Source of the DNA: Bacteroidota bacterium
GTDB lineage: Bacteria; Bacteroidota; Ignavibacteria; Ignavibacteriales; Melioribacteraceae
NCBI GenBank assembly: GCA_018818165.1
Contig: JAHISP010000084.1
Span: forward strand, 186,001-250,000
Direction: 5' to 3'
DNA length: 64,000 nt
The notes beneath the pieces are model-generated. The model was given only the letters and a program-made list of their open reading frames with translations, was not told the origin of the DNA and did no database searches. Both the position numbers and the translations under genes were made by a program. Position 1 is the stretch's first letter, and the number at the start of each line of letters is the position of its first letter. Positions 1-7,564 of the stretch are shown piece by piece.

Positions 1-201
1 AACAGAATTCGAGATATTTGGCAACATTCCAATCTTTTCACGATAAACCGAAAACTCCACCTCCTCAGTTTAGTTAAATAGTAGAAAATATTACTGAATT
101 AACTTAAAATGGAACTGTTCTTTTTTCGTCTAAAACAAGACTGAAAGCAGTTGCTATTAATGTTGATTCTTAATTATTAAGCTTAAATATTCAACTAAAT
201 T
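1..201. other. Window edge and upstream region of the TonB receptor; no gene supported
   Basis: Short open stretches run off the left edge in several frames on both strands, for example a plus-strand frame closing at a TAG at 79-81 and another closing at TAA 44-46. None is long enough to recognise a family, so I cannot say which, if any, is the end of a real gene. Bases 82-201 are AT-rich and presumably hold the promoter of the receptor that follows, but I see no convincing TAnnTTTG element. Confidence 0.3.
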
Positions 202-219
202 ATGTTTATGGAAAATATT

Positions 220-2634
220 ATGATTAAAAATATAATTTTATTGTTTTTGTTTTGTGGAGCTTTGTCTGGTTTATTTGCACAAACAATTACAATAAAGGAC
301 TTTGAAACAAAAAAACCTTTGGAATTAGTTTCAATTAGTAGCGAAAACCCAAAGGGATATACTACAACAAATTCTAAAGGACAAGCAAATATTTCAGCTT
401 TCAAAAATTCCGAGAAAATTCAAATACAAATACTTGGTTATAAAAAAGTGGTAAAAAGCTATGCAAATATTCAATCAATTGGATTTGAAATTTTGCTCGA
501 AACCACAAGTCTAAATATGGATGAAGTTGTAATTTCGGCAACTCGCTGGCGACAAAACATTTGCAATCTTCCAATAAAAATTTCCTCAATTTCGCCAAAA
601 GAAGTTGAATTGCAAAATCCTCAAACAGCAGCGGATTTATTAAACGTATCTGGCAAAGTTTTTGTGCAAAAAAGTCAACAAGGTGGCGGAAGTCCAATGA
701 TTAGAGGATTTGCTACAAATCGTCTGCTTTATACAGTTGATGGAATTAGAATGAACACAGCAATTTTTCGTAGTGGAAATATTCAAAATGTGATAAATAT
801 TGACCCATTTGCGATTGAAAACACCGAAATAATGTTTGGTCCAGGCTCACTTATTTATGGAAGCGATGCAATTGGTGGAGTAATGAGTTTTCAAACTTTA
901 ACGCCGCAATTCTCTTTTTCCGACAAAGCGTTAATTAAAGGCAAAGCCGTTGTTAGATATTCATCCGCCAACAATGAAAAAACTGGGCATTTTGATGTGA
1001 ATGTTGGTTTTGAAAATTGGGCATTTATAACAAGTTTTAGCTCGTGGAATTATGATAATTTGCGACAAGGCAGCAACGGTCCCGATGATTATCTTAAACC
1101 ATATTATGTTCAAACTGAGGATAATGTTGATAGAGTTATTACACAAAATGACCCTTTGTTGCAAATTCCTTCGGCTTATTCACAAATAAATGTAATGCAA
1201 AAAGTACGCTTTATGCCAAATGATAATTGGAATTTCCAATATGGATTCCATTATTCCGAAACTTCACCTTATGGAAGATATGATAGGCATAATAGAGTTA
1301 AAAATGATTTGCCTCGCTATGCCGAGTGGAATTATGGCCCGCAAATTTGGATGATGAATAATCTTAATATTACAAATGAAAGCCCAAATTTTGCTTATGA
1401 CCAAATGACTTTGCGTTTAGCTTTGCAAGCATTTGAAGAAAGCAGAATTGACCGCACATTAAATAAAACTGACCAAAATTCCACAAAAGAAATTGTTGAC
1501 GCATACTCATTAAATGTTGATTTTGTTAAAGCCATAAATGCAGCAAATACTTTGTATTATGGAGTTGAATACATTTATAACAATGTAAAATCAACTGGAA
1601 CTGTAACTGATATTTCAACGAACACAACCACAATTGCAGCTTCGCGCTATCCGCAATCAAAATGGAGTTCAATTGCAGCTTTTGTTAATGACGAATTTAG
1701 AATGCTGGAAAATCTGACAATCCAAGCAGGTTTGCGTTACAATCAGTTTATTTTGGATTCTGATTTTGGAAATAATCTCGATTTTTATCCACTTCCATTT
1801 GAAACAGCAAAAATAAATAACGGCTCGTTAACTGGAAGCATTGGAGCGGTGTTCCGTCCAACAGAAACTTGGGTTGTTAGCGCAAATTTTGGAACCGCTT
1901 TCCGCTCACCAAATGTTGATGATATTGGGAAAATATTTGATTCTGAGCCAAATTCTGTTACTGTCCCAAATCCAGATTTGCAAGCAGAAACTGCGTATAA
2001 TTTTGATTTAAGTCTGGCTAAAATTTTTGGAAATTTTCTAAAATTTGATGTTACTGGATATTATACAATTTTGCAAAACGCAATGGTAAGACGCAATTTT
2101 GAGCTAAACGGAATTGATAGCATTATGTACGATGGAAATATGAGCCAAATTCAAGCAATCCAAAATGCTGCAAAAGCAAATGTTTATGGAATTCAAGCTG
2201 GTTTGGAAGTTAAATTTAATAGCCAATTTAGCTTTTCATCCGATTTAAATTATCAAGTTGGCGAAGAAGAGTTGGATGATGGTTCAACAAGTTCATCGCG
2301 TCATGCAGCTCCTCTTTTTGGAACTTCGCGAATAAATTTTGGAGCAAATGGATTAAATTTAGAACTTTACGCAAACTATCAAGCGGAATGTAAATTTGAG
2401 GATTTGCCTGCAGAAGAACAATCCAAAGATGAAATTTACGCAAAGGATGAAAATGGAAATAATTATTCTCCAGCTTGGTACACGCTAAATATAAAAGCAA
2501 TGTATGCTCTAAACGACACATTTACAATCAGTTCTGGAATTGAAAACTTAACAGATGTACGCTACCGTCCTTATAGTTCGGGCATTTCTGCACCTGCTAG
2601 GAATTTTATTTTTTCGCTTAGAACTAATTTCTAA
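220..2634 (+). CDS. TonB-dependent outer-membrane receptor
   Basis: An 804-residue outer-membrane receptor that would import a ligand such as a metal chelate, cobamide or other small molecule using TonB energy. I place the start at 220, which gives an N-terminal signal peptide ending in a GLFAQ-like site; an in-frame ATG at 202 would add six polar residues. Residues about 20-90 form a carboxypeptidase-regulatory-like beta-sandwich (with a YTTTNSKGQA stretch), followed by a plug domain (VVISATRW, GGGSPMIRGFATNRLL, GPGSLIYGSDAIGGV) and a beta-barrel ending in the typical aromatic C-terminal strand NFIFSLRTNF. It stands alone, without a SusD partner, so a SusC polysaccharide role is unlikely. 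The substrate cannot be told from sequence. A strong hairpin follows the stop. Confidence 0.93.
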   Translation: MIKNIILLFLFCGALSGLFAQTITIKDFETKKPLELVSISSENPKGYTTTNSKGQANISAFKNSEKIQIQILGYKKVVKSYANIQSIGFEILLETTSLNMDEVVISATRWRQNICNLPIKISSISPKEVELQNPQTAADLLNVSGKVFVQKSQQGGGSPMIRGFATNRLLYTVDGIRMNTAIFRSGNIQNVINIDPFAIENTEIMFGPGSLIYGSDAIGGVMSFQTLTPQFSFSDKALIKGKAVVRYSSANNEKTGHFDVNVGFENWAFITSFSSWNYDNLRQGSNGPDDYLKPYYVQTEDNVDRVITQNDPLLQIPSAYSQINVMQKVRFMPNDNWNFQYGFHYSETSPYGRYDRHNRVKNDLPRYAEWNYGPQIWMMNNLNITNESPNFAYDQMTLRLALQAFEESRIDRTLNKTDQNSTKEIVDAYSLNVDFVKAINAANTLYYGVEYIYNNVKSTGTVTDISTNTTTIAASRYPQSKWSSIAAFVNDEFRMLENLTIQAGLRYNQFILDSDFGNNLDFYPLPFETAKINNGSLTGSIGAVFRPTETWVVSANFGTAFRSPNVDDIGKIFDSEPNSVTVPNPDLQAETAYNFDLSLAKIFGNFLKFDVTGYYTILQNAMVRRNFELNGIDSIMYDGNMSQIQAIQNAAKANVYGIQAGLEVKFNSQFSFSSDLNYQVGEEELDDGSTSSSRHAAPLFGTSRINFGANGLNLELYANYQAECKFEDLPAEEQSKDEIYAKDENGNNYSPAWYTLNIKAMYALNDTFTISSGIENLTDVRYRPYSSGISAPARNFIFSLRTNF

Positions 2635-2645
2635 TCAGTATTTAC

Positions 2646-2676
2646 AAAACAGTTATCTTAAATTGATAACTGTTTT
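2646..2676 (+). terminator. Hairpin terminator after the TonB receptor
   Basis: A perfect 12-bp stem (AAAACAGTTATC at 2646-2657 with GATAACTGTTTT at 2665-2676) and a 7-base loop lie 11 bases after the receptor stop codon. The 3' arm ends in T residues and the downstream sequence is AT-rich, as expected of a Rho-independent terminator. Confidence 0.75.
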
Positions 2677-2744
2677 ATAACTTTTGGAAAATTATTTAAG
2701 CAATTTTGAATATTGTTAATTTTAATCCTATTACATTATCCAGG

Positions 2745-2917
2745 TTAAATAGCTTTTTGAATTTTATCCTTCACTCCAACATTACCTTGCAAACCGCCAG
2801 AATAAACCGCAACATTAATTTCGCCCGACTTAAAATATCCAAATTCAATTAACTTGGTATTTTTACTGGAACAAGATTGGCTAAATCTTCATTAATATGT
2901 TGATTAAAATCAATCAT
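2745..2917 (-). pseudogene. Small frameshifted gene remnant, unknown family
   Basis: On the minus strand an ATG at 2917 opens a reading frame (MIDFNQHINEDLANLVPVK) that hits a stop after 22 codons. A +1 shift at the run of A residues near 2860 leads into another protein-like stretch (LIEFGYFKSGEINVAVYSGG) ending at TAA 2745-2747. The span is 57 codons plus two bases, consistent with one indel in a roughly 58-residue protein. Amino acid composition looks coding but I do not recognise the family. It could also be a fragment of a larger decayed gene. The stretch between the receptor terminator and the phosphatase gene holds nothing else I can support. Confidence 0.35.
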
Positions 2918-2982
2918 TTGAACAAACTCATTTATTATTTTATATTATCTTTTCACTTTTTTAAAATAATGAATAGTTAATT

Positions 2983-3459
2983 ATGATTAAAATCTTATTT
3001 GTTTGTATGGGCAATATTTGTCGCTCACCTTCTGGTGAAGTAGTTATGAATGCTCTAATTCAAAGAAACAATTTACAAGATAGAATTGTATGCGATTCTG
3101 CTGGAACAATTGCCTATCACACTGGCGAACCAGCCGATGCGCGTATGCAAAAGCATGCAACTAAGCGTGGATATAATTTAACAAGCATTGCGCGACAAAT
3201 TAAATTGTACGATTTTGAGCGATTTAATTATATTATTGCAATGGATAGCGATAATTTTAAAAATATTCTTGCTCTCGATTCGGAGAAAAAATACCGACAC
3301 AAAGTTAAAATGATGATGGATTTTGCAACTCAACATCCAGATAAAGATGTGCCAGATCCATATTATGGCGGCGAACAAGGATTTGAATATGTTTTGGATT
3401 TATTAGAAGACGCTTGTCTTGGTCTGTTGAAACACATAATTAAGAATGATTTAAAATAA
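2983..3459 (+). CDS. Low-molecular-weight protein-tyrosine phosphatase family protein
   Basis: A 158-residue cytoplasmic enzyme of the LMW-PTP fold, which removes phosphate from phosphotyrosine through a cysteinyl-phosphate intermediate. The P-loop CX5R is at the N-terminus (C8 to R14 in VCMGNICRSPSGE) and the general acid aspartate lies in DPYYGG near residue 124. Length matches the family. It is followed after 95 bases by an ArsC-type reductase. The LMW-PTP fold is shared with thioredoxin-linked arsenate reductases, but the Ser after the P-loop arginine and the DPYY motif favour a tyrosine phosphatase. No tyrosine kinase is nearby. Confidence 0.9.
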   Translation: MIKILFVCMGNICRSPSGEVVMNALIQRNNLQDRIVCDSAGTIAYHTGEPADARMQKHATKRGYNLTSIARQIKLYDFERFNYIIAMDSDNFKNILALDSEKKYRHKVKMMMDFATQHPDKDVPDPYYGGEQGFEYVLDLLEDACLGLLKHIIKNDLK

Positions 3460-3473
3460 AACAACAATTTCCG

Positions 3474-3497
3474 TAGCACAGATTAGCAATCTGTGTC
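3474..3497 (+). repeat. Short REP-like palindrome (GTAG + hairpin)
   Basis: After GTAG, CACAGATT (3477-3484) pairs perfectly with AATCTGTG (3488-3495) around an AGC loop, and a further partial copy of the arm (TAATCTGTGAAG) follows. A hairpin of similar layout, with GTAG next to it, occurs at 28198-28220. The element lies between two genes and lacks a T tract, so it resembles a dispersed palindromic repeat more than a terminator. Confidence 0.4.
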
Positions 3498-3554
3498 GTA
3501 ATCTGTGAAGTAATCTATTCATAATTTTAAACCACATAATAAGGAAACCACAAA

Positions 3555-3905
3555 ATGGCTGAAATTAAAATTTATCACAAACCAACTTGCTCAAAAAGTA
3601 GAGCTGGATTAAAATATCTTCAAGAAAAAGGCGTTGAGTTTGATATTATAAAATACTACGAAACTCCTTTCACCAAAAACAAACTTAAAACTCTGCTAAA
3701 GAAAATGGGAATGAAGCCAGCAGAACTTTTACGCAAAAAAGAAGCCGCATACAAAGAGTTGGATTTCAAAAATAATAGTTACACACAAGATGAGATTATT
3801 AATTTTATGATAAACGACCCAAGTTTAATAGAAAGACCAATTATAGAAAAAGGTGAAAAAGCTGTTGTTGCCAGACCAACTGCGCGAATTGATGAAGTAA
3901 TTTAG
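3555..3905 (+). CDS. ArsC family arsenate-reductase-like protein
   Basis: A 116-residue thioredoxin-fold protein of the ArsC/Spx/YffB group. The catalytic cysteine is C12 (KPTCSKS), and the three arginines that bind arsenate in plasmid R773 ArsC fall at exactly the same numbers here: R60 (ELLRKK), R94 (LIERPI) and R107 (VARPTA). This supports a glutaredoxin-coupled arsenate reductase, although YffB-type proteins of unclear function share part of this signature. No arsenite exporter or ArsR regulator is adjacent, which weakens the resistance interpretation. A ribosome-binding site AAGGAAA precedes the ATG. Confidence 0.82.
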   Translation: MAEIKIYHKPTCSKSRAGLKYLQEKGVEFDIIKYYETPFTKNKLKTLLKKMGMKPAELLRKKEAAYKELDFKNNSYTQDEIINFMINDPSLIERPIIEKGEKAVVARPTARIDEVI

Positions 3906-4180
3906 TACTTTAAATAACAAATAACTTACCCAATCTTAGCGTACTTCAGAGATATTTTAATTTTAGGTTGTTAAAATATCTCACTTAAATTTGCATATAA
4001 TTTTATTTAAATCTCATTAAAAAAATATTTATAAATTAAATAATTTCTCTTGCACAATTCATATTTTGTATGTTAATTATATCCTGTCAACAAAAAATAA
4101 TAATTAAAAATAGTTGATTTTTGAGAAAAAAAACATGAAAAATTTTATAAAAATATTAAAGCAAAAGGAGAACAACTCTC

Positions 4181-5566
4181 ATGAGAAAAATGTATTCCAC
4201 AATGGAGATAGACGAACCTCCGAGCAATGGAATTTTGTCAGTCACCAATCCTTCAGCTTTGCAGAAGGAAGCCACTATTTTAACAACCCACACCAATTAT
4301 AATTCGTCTCTATCGAAGAAGCCTTTAAAATTTTCCCAACAAAATAAACCAAATCCCAGAAACGTTATGCGTCGCGTAGCTAAGGGAAATTTACGTGCCC
4401 ACATAACAATTAGTGCAAATACACGTGAGTTTATAAACAAATTTTATCCAGAAATAGCTGATGAAAAATGGAACGATTGGCATTGGCAAGTTGCAAATAG
4501 AATTAGGACTTTGGAAAAATTGCAGAATATGATTGATTTATCAGATTCTGAATTGGAAGCAATTAAATTACATAATGGACCCTTACCTTTTGCAATTACT
4601 CCATATTATGCAAGTCTTTTAAATGCAAAAGATGCAAATCAACCAATTCGCAGAACTGTTGTAATGACTCGCGAGGAAAATTTTCTTGCTCCTGGCGAAG
4701 CCGTTGACCCACTTGGCGAAGAAGACGATTCTCCAGTTCCTGGAATTGTTCACCGTTATCCCGATAGAGTTTTGTTTTTAACAACAGGATTTTGCTCGGT
4801 TTATTGTCGTTATTGCACTCGTTCGCGTATGGTTGGAGTTCCTGGCGGAGAGGCACAATACAACATTCAACAATGGGGAAAAGCGATAGAATATATAAAA
4901 TCGCATACAGAAATTAGAGACGTTCTTCTATCTGGTGGGGATCCATTAACTTTAGCCGATGAAAGATTAGAGTGGTTACTTTCAAATTTAAGAGCAATTC
5001 CGCACGTTGAATTTATTAGAATTGGTACCAAAGTTCCTGTTGTTCTTCCACAGAGAATTACTCCAAAATTAGTGCAAATGATTCGTAAATATCACCCAGT
5101 TTGGATGAGCATACATTTTACTCATCCAGATGAAATTACACCAGAAGTTTCTGACGCATTACAGCGATTAGCCGATGCGGGAATTCCGCTTGGAAGCCAA
5201 ACAGTTTTGCTTAAAGGAATTAACGATTCGGTAGATGTTATGAAAAAATTATTCCACGAACTTTTGAAGAACAGAGTTAAGCCATATTATATGTATCAAT
5301 GTGACCCTGTTTCTGGAACATCCCATTTTAGAACTTCTGTTTCTAAAGGTATTGAAATAATTGCTGGTTTGCGCGGATATACAACTGGTTATGCAATTCC
5401 TAATTATGTTATTGACGCTCCTGGAGGCGGTGGTAAAATTCCTATTCTTCCAGAATATGTTCAAGGACATGAAAATGGTAATTTAATTTTAAAAAATTAT
5501 GAAGGAAAACTTTTTAGTTATCCAGATATTGAAGATAATGTGAAAAGTAACCTTGAGATGAGTTGA
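4181..5566 (+). CDS. kamA: Lysine 2,3-aminomutase (radical SAM, KamA family)
   Basis: A 461-residue radical SAM/PLP enzyme that converts L-lysine to L-beta-lysine. The iron-sulfur cluster cysteines are C205, C209 and C212 (CSVYCRYC). D375 (YQCDPVSG), D412 and the PLP-binding lysine K419 (DAPGGGGK) have the same spacing (37 and 7 residues) as D293, D330 and K337 of the Clostridium subterminale enzyme. Both lysine-binding aspartates are present, which argues against the glutamate 2,3-aminomutase subfamily. The N-terminus carries about 45 extra low-conservation residues. The ATG at 4181 has a good AAAGGAG site. It opens a five-gene operon; the next start codon overlaps its stop as TGATG. It is long for the EF-P-modifying EpmB type. 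Confidence 0.93.
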   Translation: MRKMYSTMEIDEPPSNGILSVTNPSALQKEATILTTHTNYNSSLSKKPLKFSQQNKPNPRNVMRRVAKGNLRAHITISANTREFINKFYPEIADEKWNDWHWQVANRIRTLEKLQNMIDLSDSELEAIKLHNGPLPFAITPYYASLLNAKDANQPIRRTVVMTREENFLAPGEAVDPLGEEDDSPVPGIVHRYPDRVLFLTTGFCSVYCRYCTRSRMVGVPGGEAQYNIQQWGKAIEYIKSHTEIRDVLLSGGDPLTLADERLEWLLSNLRAIPHVEFIRIGTKVPVVLPQRITPKLVQMIRKYHPVWMSIHFTHPDEITPEVSDALQRLADAGIPLGSQTVLLKGINDSVDVMKKLFHELLKNRVKPYYMYQCDPVSGTSHFRTSVSKGIEIIAGLRGYTTGYAIPNYVIDAPGGGGKIPILPEYVQGHENGNLILKNYEGKLFSYPDIEDNVKSNLEMS

Positions 5567-6573
5567 TGAATATAGGATTAACATTTGATTTGAAAGATGA
5601 TTATCTGGCACTCGGATTCAGCGAGGAAGAAAGCGCTGAATTCGATAAACCAGATACTATTGAGGCAATTGAAATTGCAATAAATAAAGCGGGACATACT
5701 ACTGAAAGGATTGGAAATATTTGGGATTTAACAAAAGCTCTTTCACAAGGCAAAACGTGGGATTTGGTTTTTAATATTGCTGAAGGGCTTCGCGGTATTG
5801 GGCGCGAAGCTCAAGTACCCGCTTTGTTAGATGCATATAATATTCCATATACTTTTTCTGATCCACTTGTCCTCTCGCTTAGTTTGCATAAGGGAATGAC
5901 AAAAAGGGTTTTGCGCGATCTTAATCTTGCAACCACTGATTTTGCCGAAATAAAAACAATTGAAGATATTGAATCTGTAAATCTACCTTTCCCAGTATTT
6001 GCAAAACCAATTGCTGAAGGAACAAGCAAAGGCGTTTCCCTTACTTCAATTGTAAAAAATGAAGTTGAACTGAAATTGGAATGTGAAAGACTAATAAATA
6101 TTTTTCATCAGCCAGTATTGCTAGAAACATTTTTACCAGGACGCGAATTTACGGTTGGTATTATTGGAACTGGTTCTTCGGCTAAAGCAATTGGATGTAT
6201 GGAAGTGCTTTTATCTCAAAATGCTGAACAAGGAATTTATTCATACAACAACAAAGAAAACTACGAAGAATTTGTTAAATACAGAATTGTAGAAGACGAA
6301 ATCTCCGAAGTAGTTGAAAAGCTTGCTATTGCTGCTTATAAAGGTCTTGGTTGCAGAGATGCTGGGCGTGTTGATATTAGGCTTGATGCAAATGGAATTC
6401 CAAATATTATTGAGTTAAATCCTTTGGCGGGCTTACATCCTGTGCGTTCTGATTTACCAATGATTTGTAATTTCAAAGGAATTTCTTATCAAACACTAAT
6501 TGAAGAAATTCTTAATAATGCTTCGGAAAGAATTGTAAAATCAGATTTGACTGAAATAGTTGAGAACAAATAA
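5566..6573 (+). CDS. ATP-grasp ligase, D-alanine-D-alanine ligase-like (first copy)
   Basis: A 335-residue ATP-grasp enzyme resembling D-Ala-D-Ala ligase. Such enzymes activate a carboxylate as acyl-phosphate and join it to an amine. Visible signatures are NIAEGLRGIGREAQVPALLD, FAKPIAEGTSKGV (ATP-binding lysine), a GREFTVGIIG strand, and the metal-binding end IIELNPLAGLHP. The ATG at 5566 overlaps the kamA stop (TGATG); a TTG three bases earlier is less likely. It is translationally coupled to KamA and followed one base later by a second ligase of the same fold. A true cell-wall Ddl would normally sit with mur genes, so I infer a dedicated ligase, perhaps acting on lysine or beta-lysine. Confidence 0.85.
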   Translation: MNIGLTFDLKDDYLALGFSEEESAEFDKPDTIEAIEIAINKAGHTTERIGNIWDLTKALSQGKTWDLVFNIAEGLRGIGREAQVPALLDAYNIPYTFSDPLVLSLSLHKGMTKRVLRDLNLATTDFAEIKTIEDIESVNLPFPVFAKPIAEGTSKGVSLTSIVKNEVELKLECERLINIFHQPVLLETFLPGREFTVGIIGTGSSAKAIGCMEVLLSQNAEQGIYSYNNKENYEEFVKYRIVEDEISEVVEKLAIAAYKGLGCRDAGRVDIRLDANGIPNIIELNPLAGLHPVRSDLPMICNFKGISYQTLIEEILNNASERIVKSDLTEIVENK

Positions 6574-6574
6574 C

Positions 6575-7549
6575 ATGAATATTTTATTTGTTTATAATAA
6601 ACCAAAGGATGAATTTTCACCAGATGATGATGATGTTTTAACTCAGCTTGAAGCAACACAATCTTCGGCAATAGAATTAGGTCATACTACCAGCGCTCTA
6701 GCCGTTTCTTTGAATTTAGAAACATTTGAAACCGAATTGATTAAATATAATCCAGATTTAGTTTTCAATCTTGTTGAATCGCTTGTTGGAATTGAAAGTT
6801 TCATGCATTTTGTTCCACTAATTCTTGAGAAAAATAATTTTAAAATTACTGGATGCCCTTCTGAAGCTTTGTATTTAACCACAAATAAAATTCTCGCAAA
6901 AAAGTTGATGCGCTCTGCTTCAATACAAACTCCAGATTGGTTTACAAAAAATGATTCAAAGGAATGGATTGAGTCTTTAAATAATCCTTTTATTATTAAA
7001 CCAATTTCTGCGGATGCCTCCGTTGGCTTGGATGAAGATTCTGTTATTAGAAATCCTAAAAATTTTTACTCCGAATTATTAAATAGAAGTAATAAATTTG
7101 GCGAATGTTTTGGCGAAGAATATATTGAAGGACGGGAGTTTAATCTTTCAATTTTAGAAATTGATGGAAAACCAAAAGTAATGCCTGCAGCAGAAATTCT
7201 TTTCCAAAATTATCCGCAAGGAAAAGAAAAAGTTGTTGGTTATAATTCAAAATGGAATTCAGATTCGTTTGAATATAATAATACTCCAAGAAGTTTTGAT
7301 TTGCCTATATCAGATTCTGAATTGATTTTGAAACTAAATAAAATTGCGATTGATTGCTGGAGTTTGTTTAATCTATCCGGTTATGCGCGGGTTGATTTTA
7401 GAGTTTCGGAAAAAGGACAAATATTTGTCCTTGAAGTAAATGCCAATCCTTGCATTTCGCCAGATGCTGGCTTTGCTGCTGCTTGTCAAAAAGCTGGATA
7501 TACATATACTTCAACAATTGAAAGTATAATTAAAGCAGCTTTAAAATAA
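6575..7549 (+). CDS. ATP-grasp ligase, D-alanine-D-alanine ligase-like (second copy)
   Basis: A 324-residue ATP-grasp protein paralogous to its upstream neighbour. It shows NLVESLVGIESFMHFVP in place of the NIAEG segment, FIIKPISADASVGLD around the ATP-binding lysine, GREFNLSILE, and FVLEVNANPCISPDAGF at the metal-binding end. I start it at the ATG at 6575, one base after the previous stop; an upstream TTG at 6560 lies inside the preceding gene. Having two related ligases side by side suggests two successive couplings or a heteromeric ligase. Substrates are unknown. The asparagine-rich ligand site differs from standard Ddl, so cell-wall D-Ala-D-Ala synthesis is unlikely. Confidence 0.83.
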   Translation: MNILFVYNKPKDEFSPDDDDVLTQLEATQSSAIELGHTTSALAVSLNLETFETELIKYNPDLVFNLVESLVGIESFMHFVPLILEKNNFKITGCPSEALYLTTNKILAKKLMRSASIQTPDWFTKNDSKEWIESLNNPFIIKPISADASVGLDEDSVIRNPKNFYSELLNRSNKFGECFGEEYIEGREFNLSILEIDGKPKVMPAAEILFQNYPQGKEKVVGYNSKWNSDSFEYNNTPRSFDLPISDSELILKLNKIAIDCWSLFNLSGYARVDFRVSEKGQIFVLEVNANPCISPDAGFAAACQKAGYTYTSTIESIIKAALK

Positions 7550-7564
7550 AAGGTTCAAAATATT

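Noticed and set aside
4114-4302. 62-codon frame overlapping the start of kamA
   Set aside because: Out of frame with kamA, no ribosome-binding site, low-complexity N-terminus; kamA itself has the strong site.
5563-6573. TTG starts for the two Ddl-like genes (5563 and 6560)
   Set aside because: ATG codons at 5566 and 6575 fit the family N-terminus (MNIGLTF, MNILFVY) and the tight operon spacing better.
4181-7549. Cell-wall D-Ala-D-Ala ligase pair
   Set aside because: Two adjacent copies, coupling to lysine 2,3-aminomutase and absence of mur genes argue against the housekeeping Ddl role.
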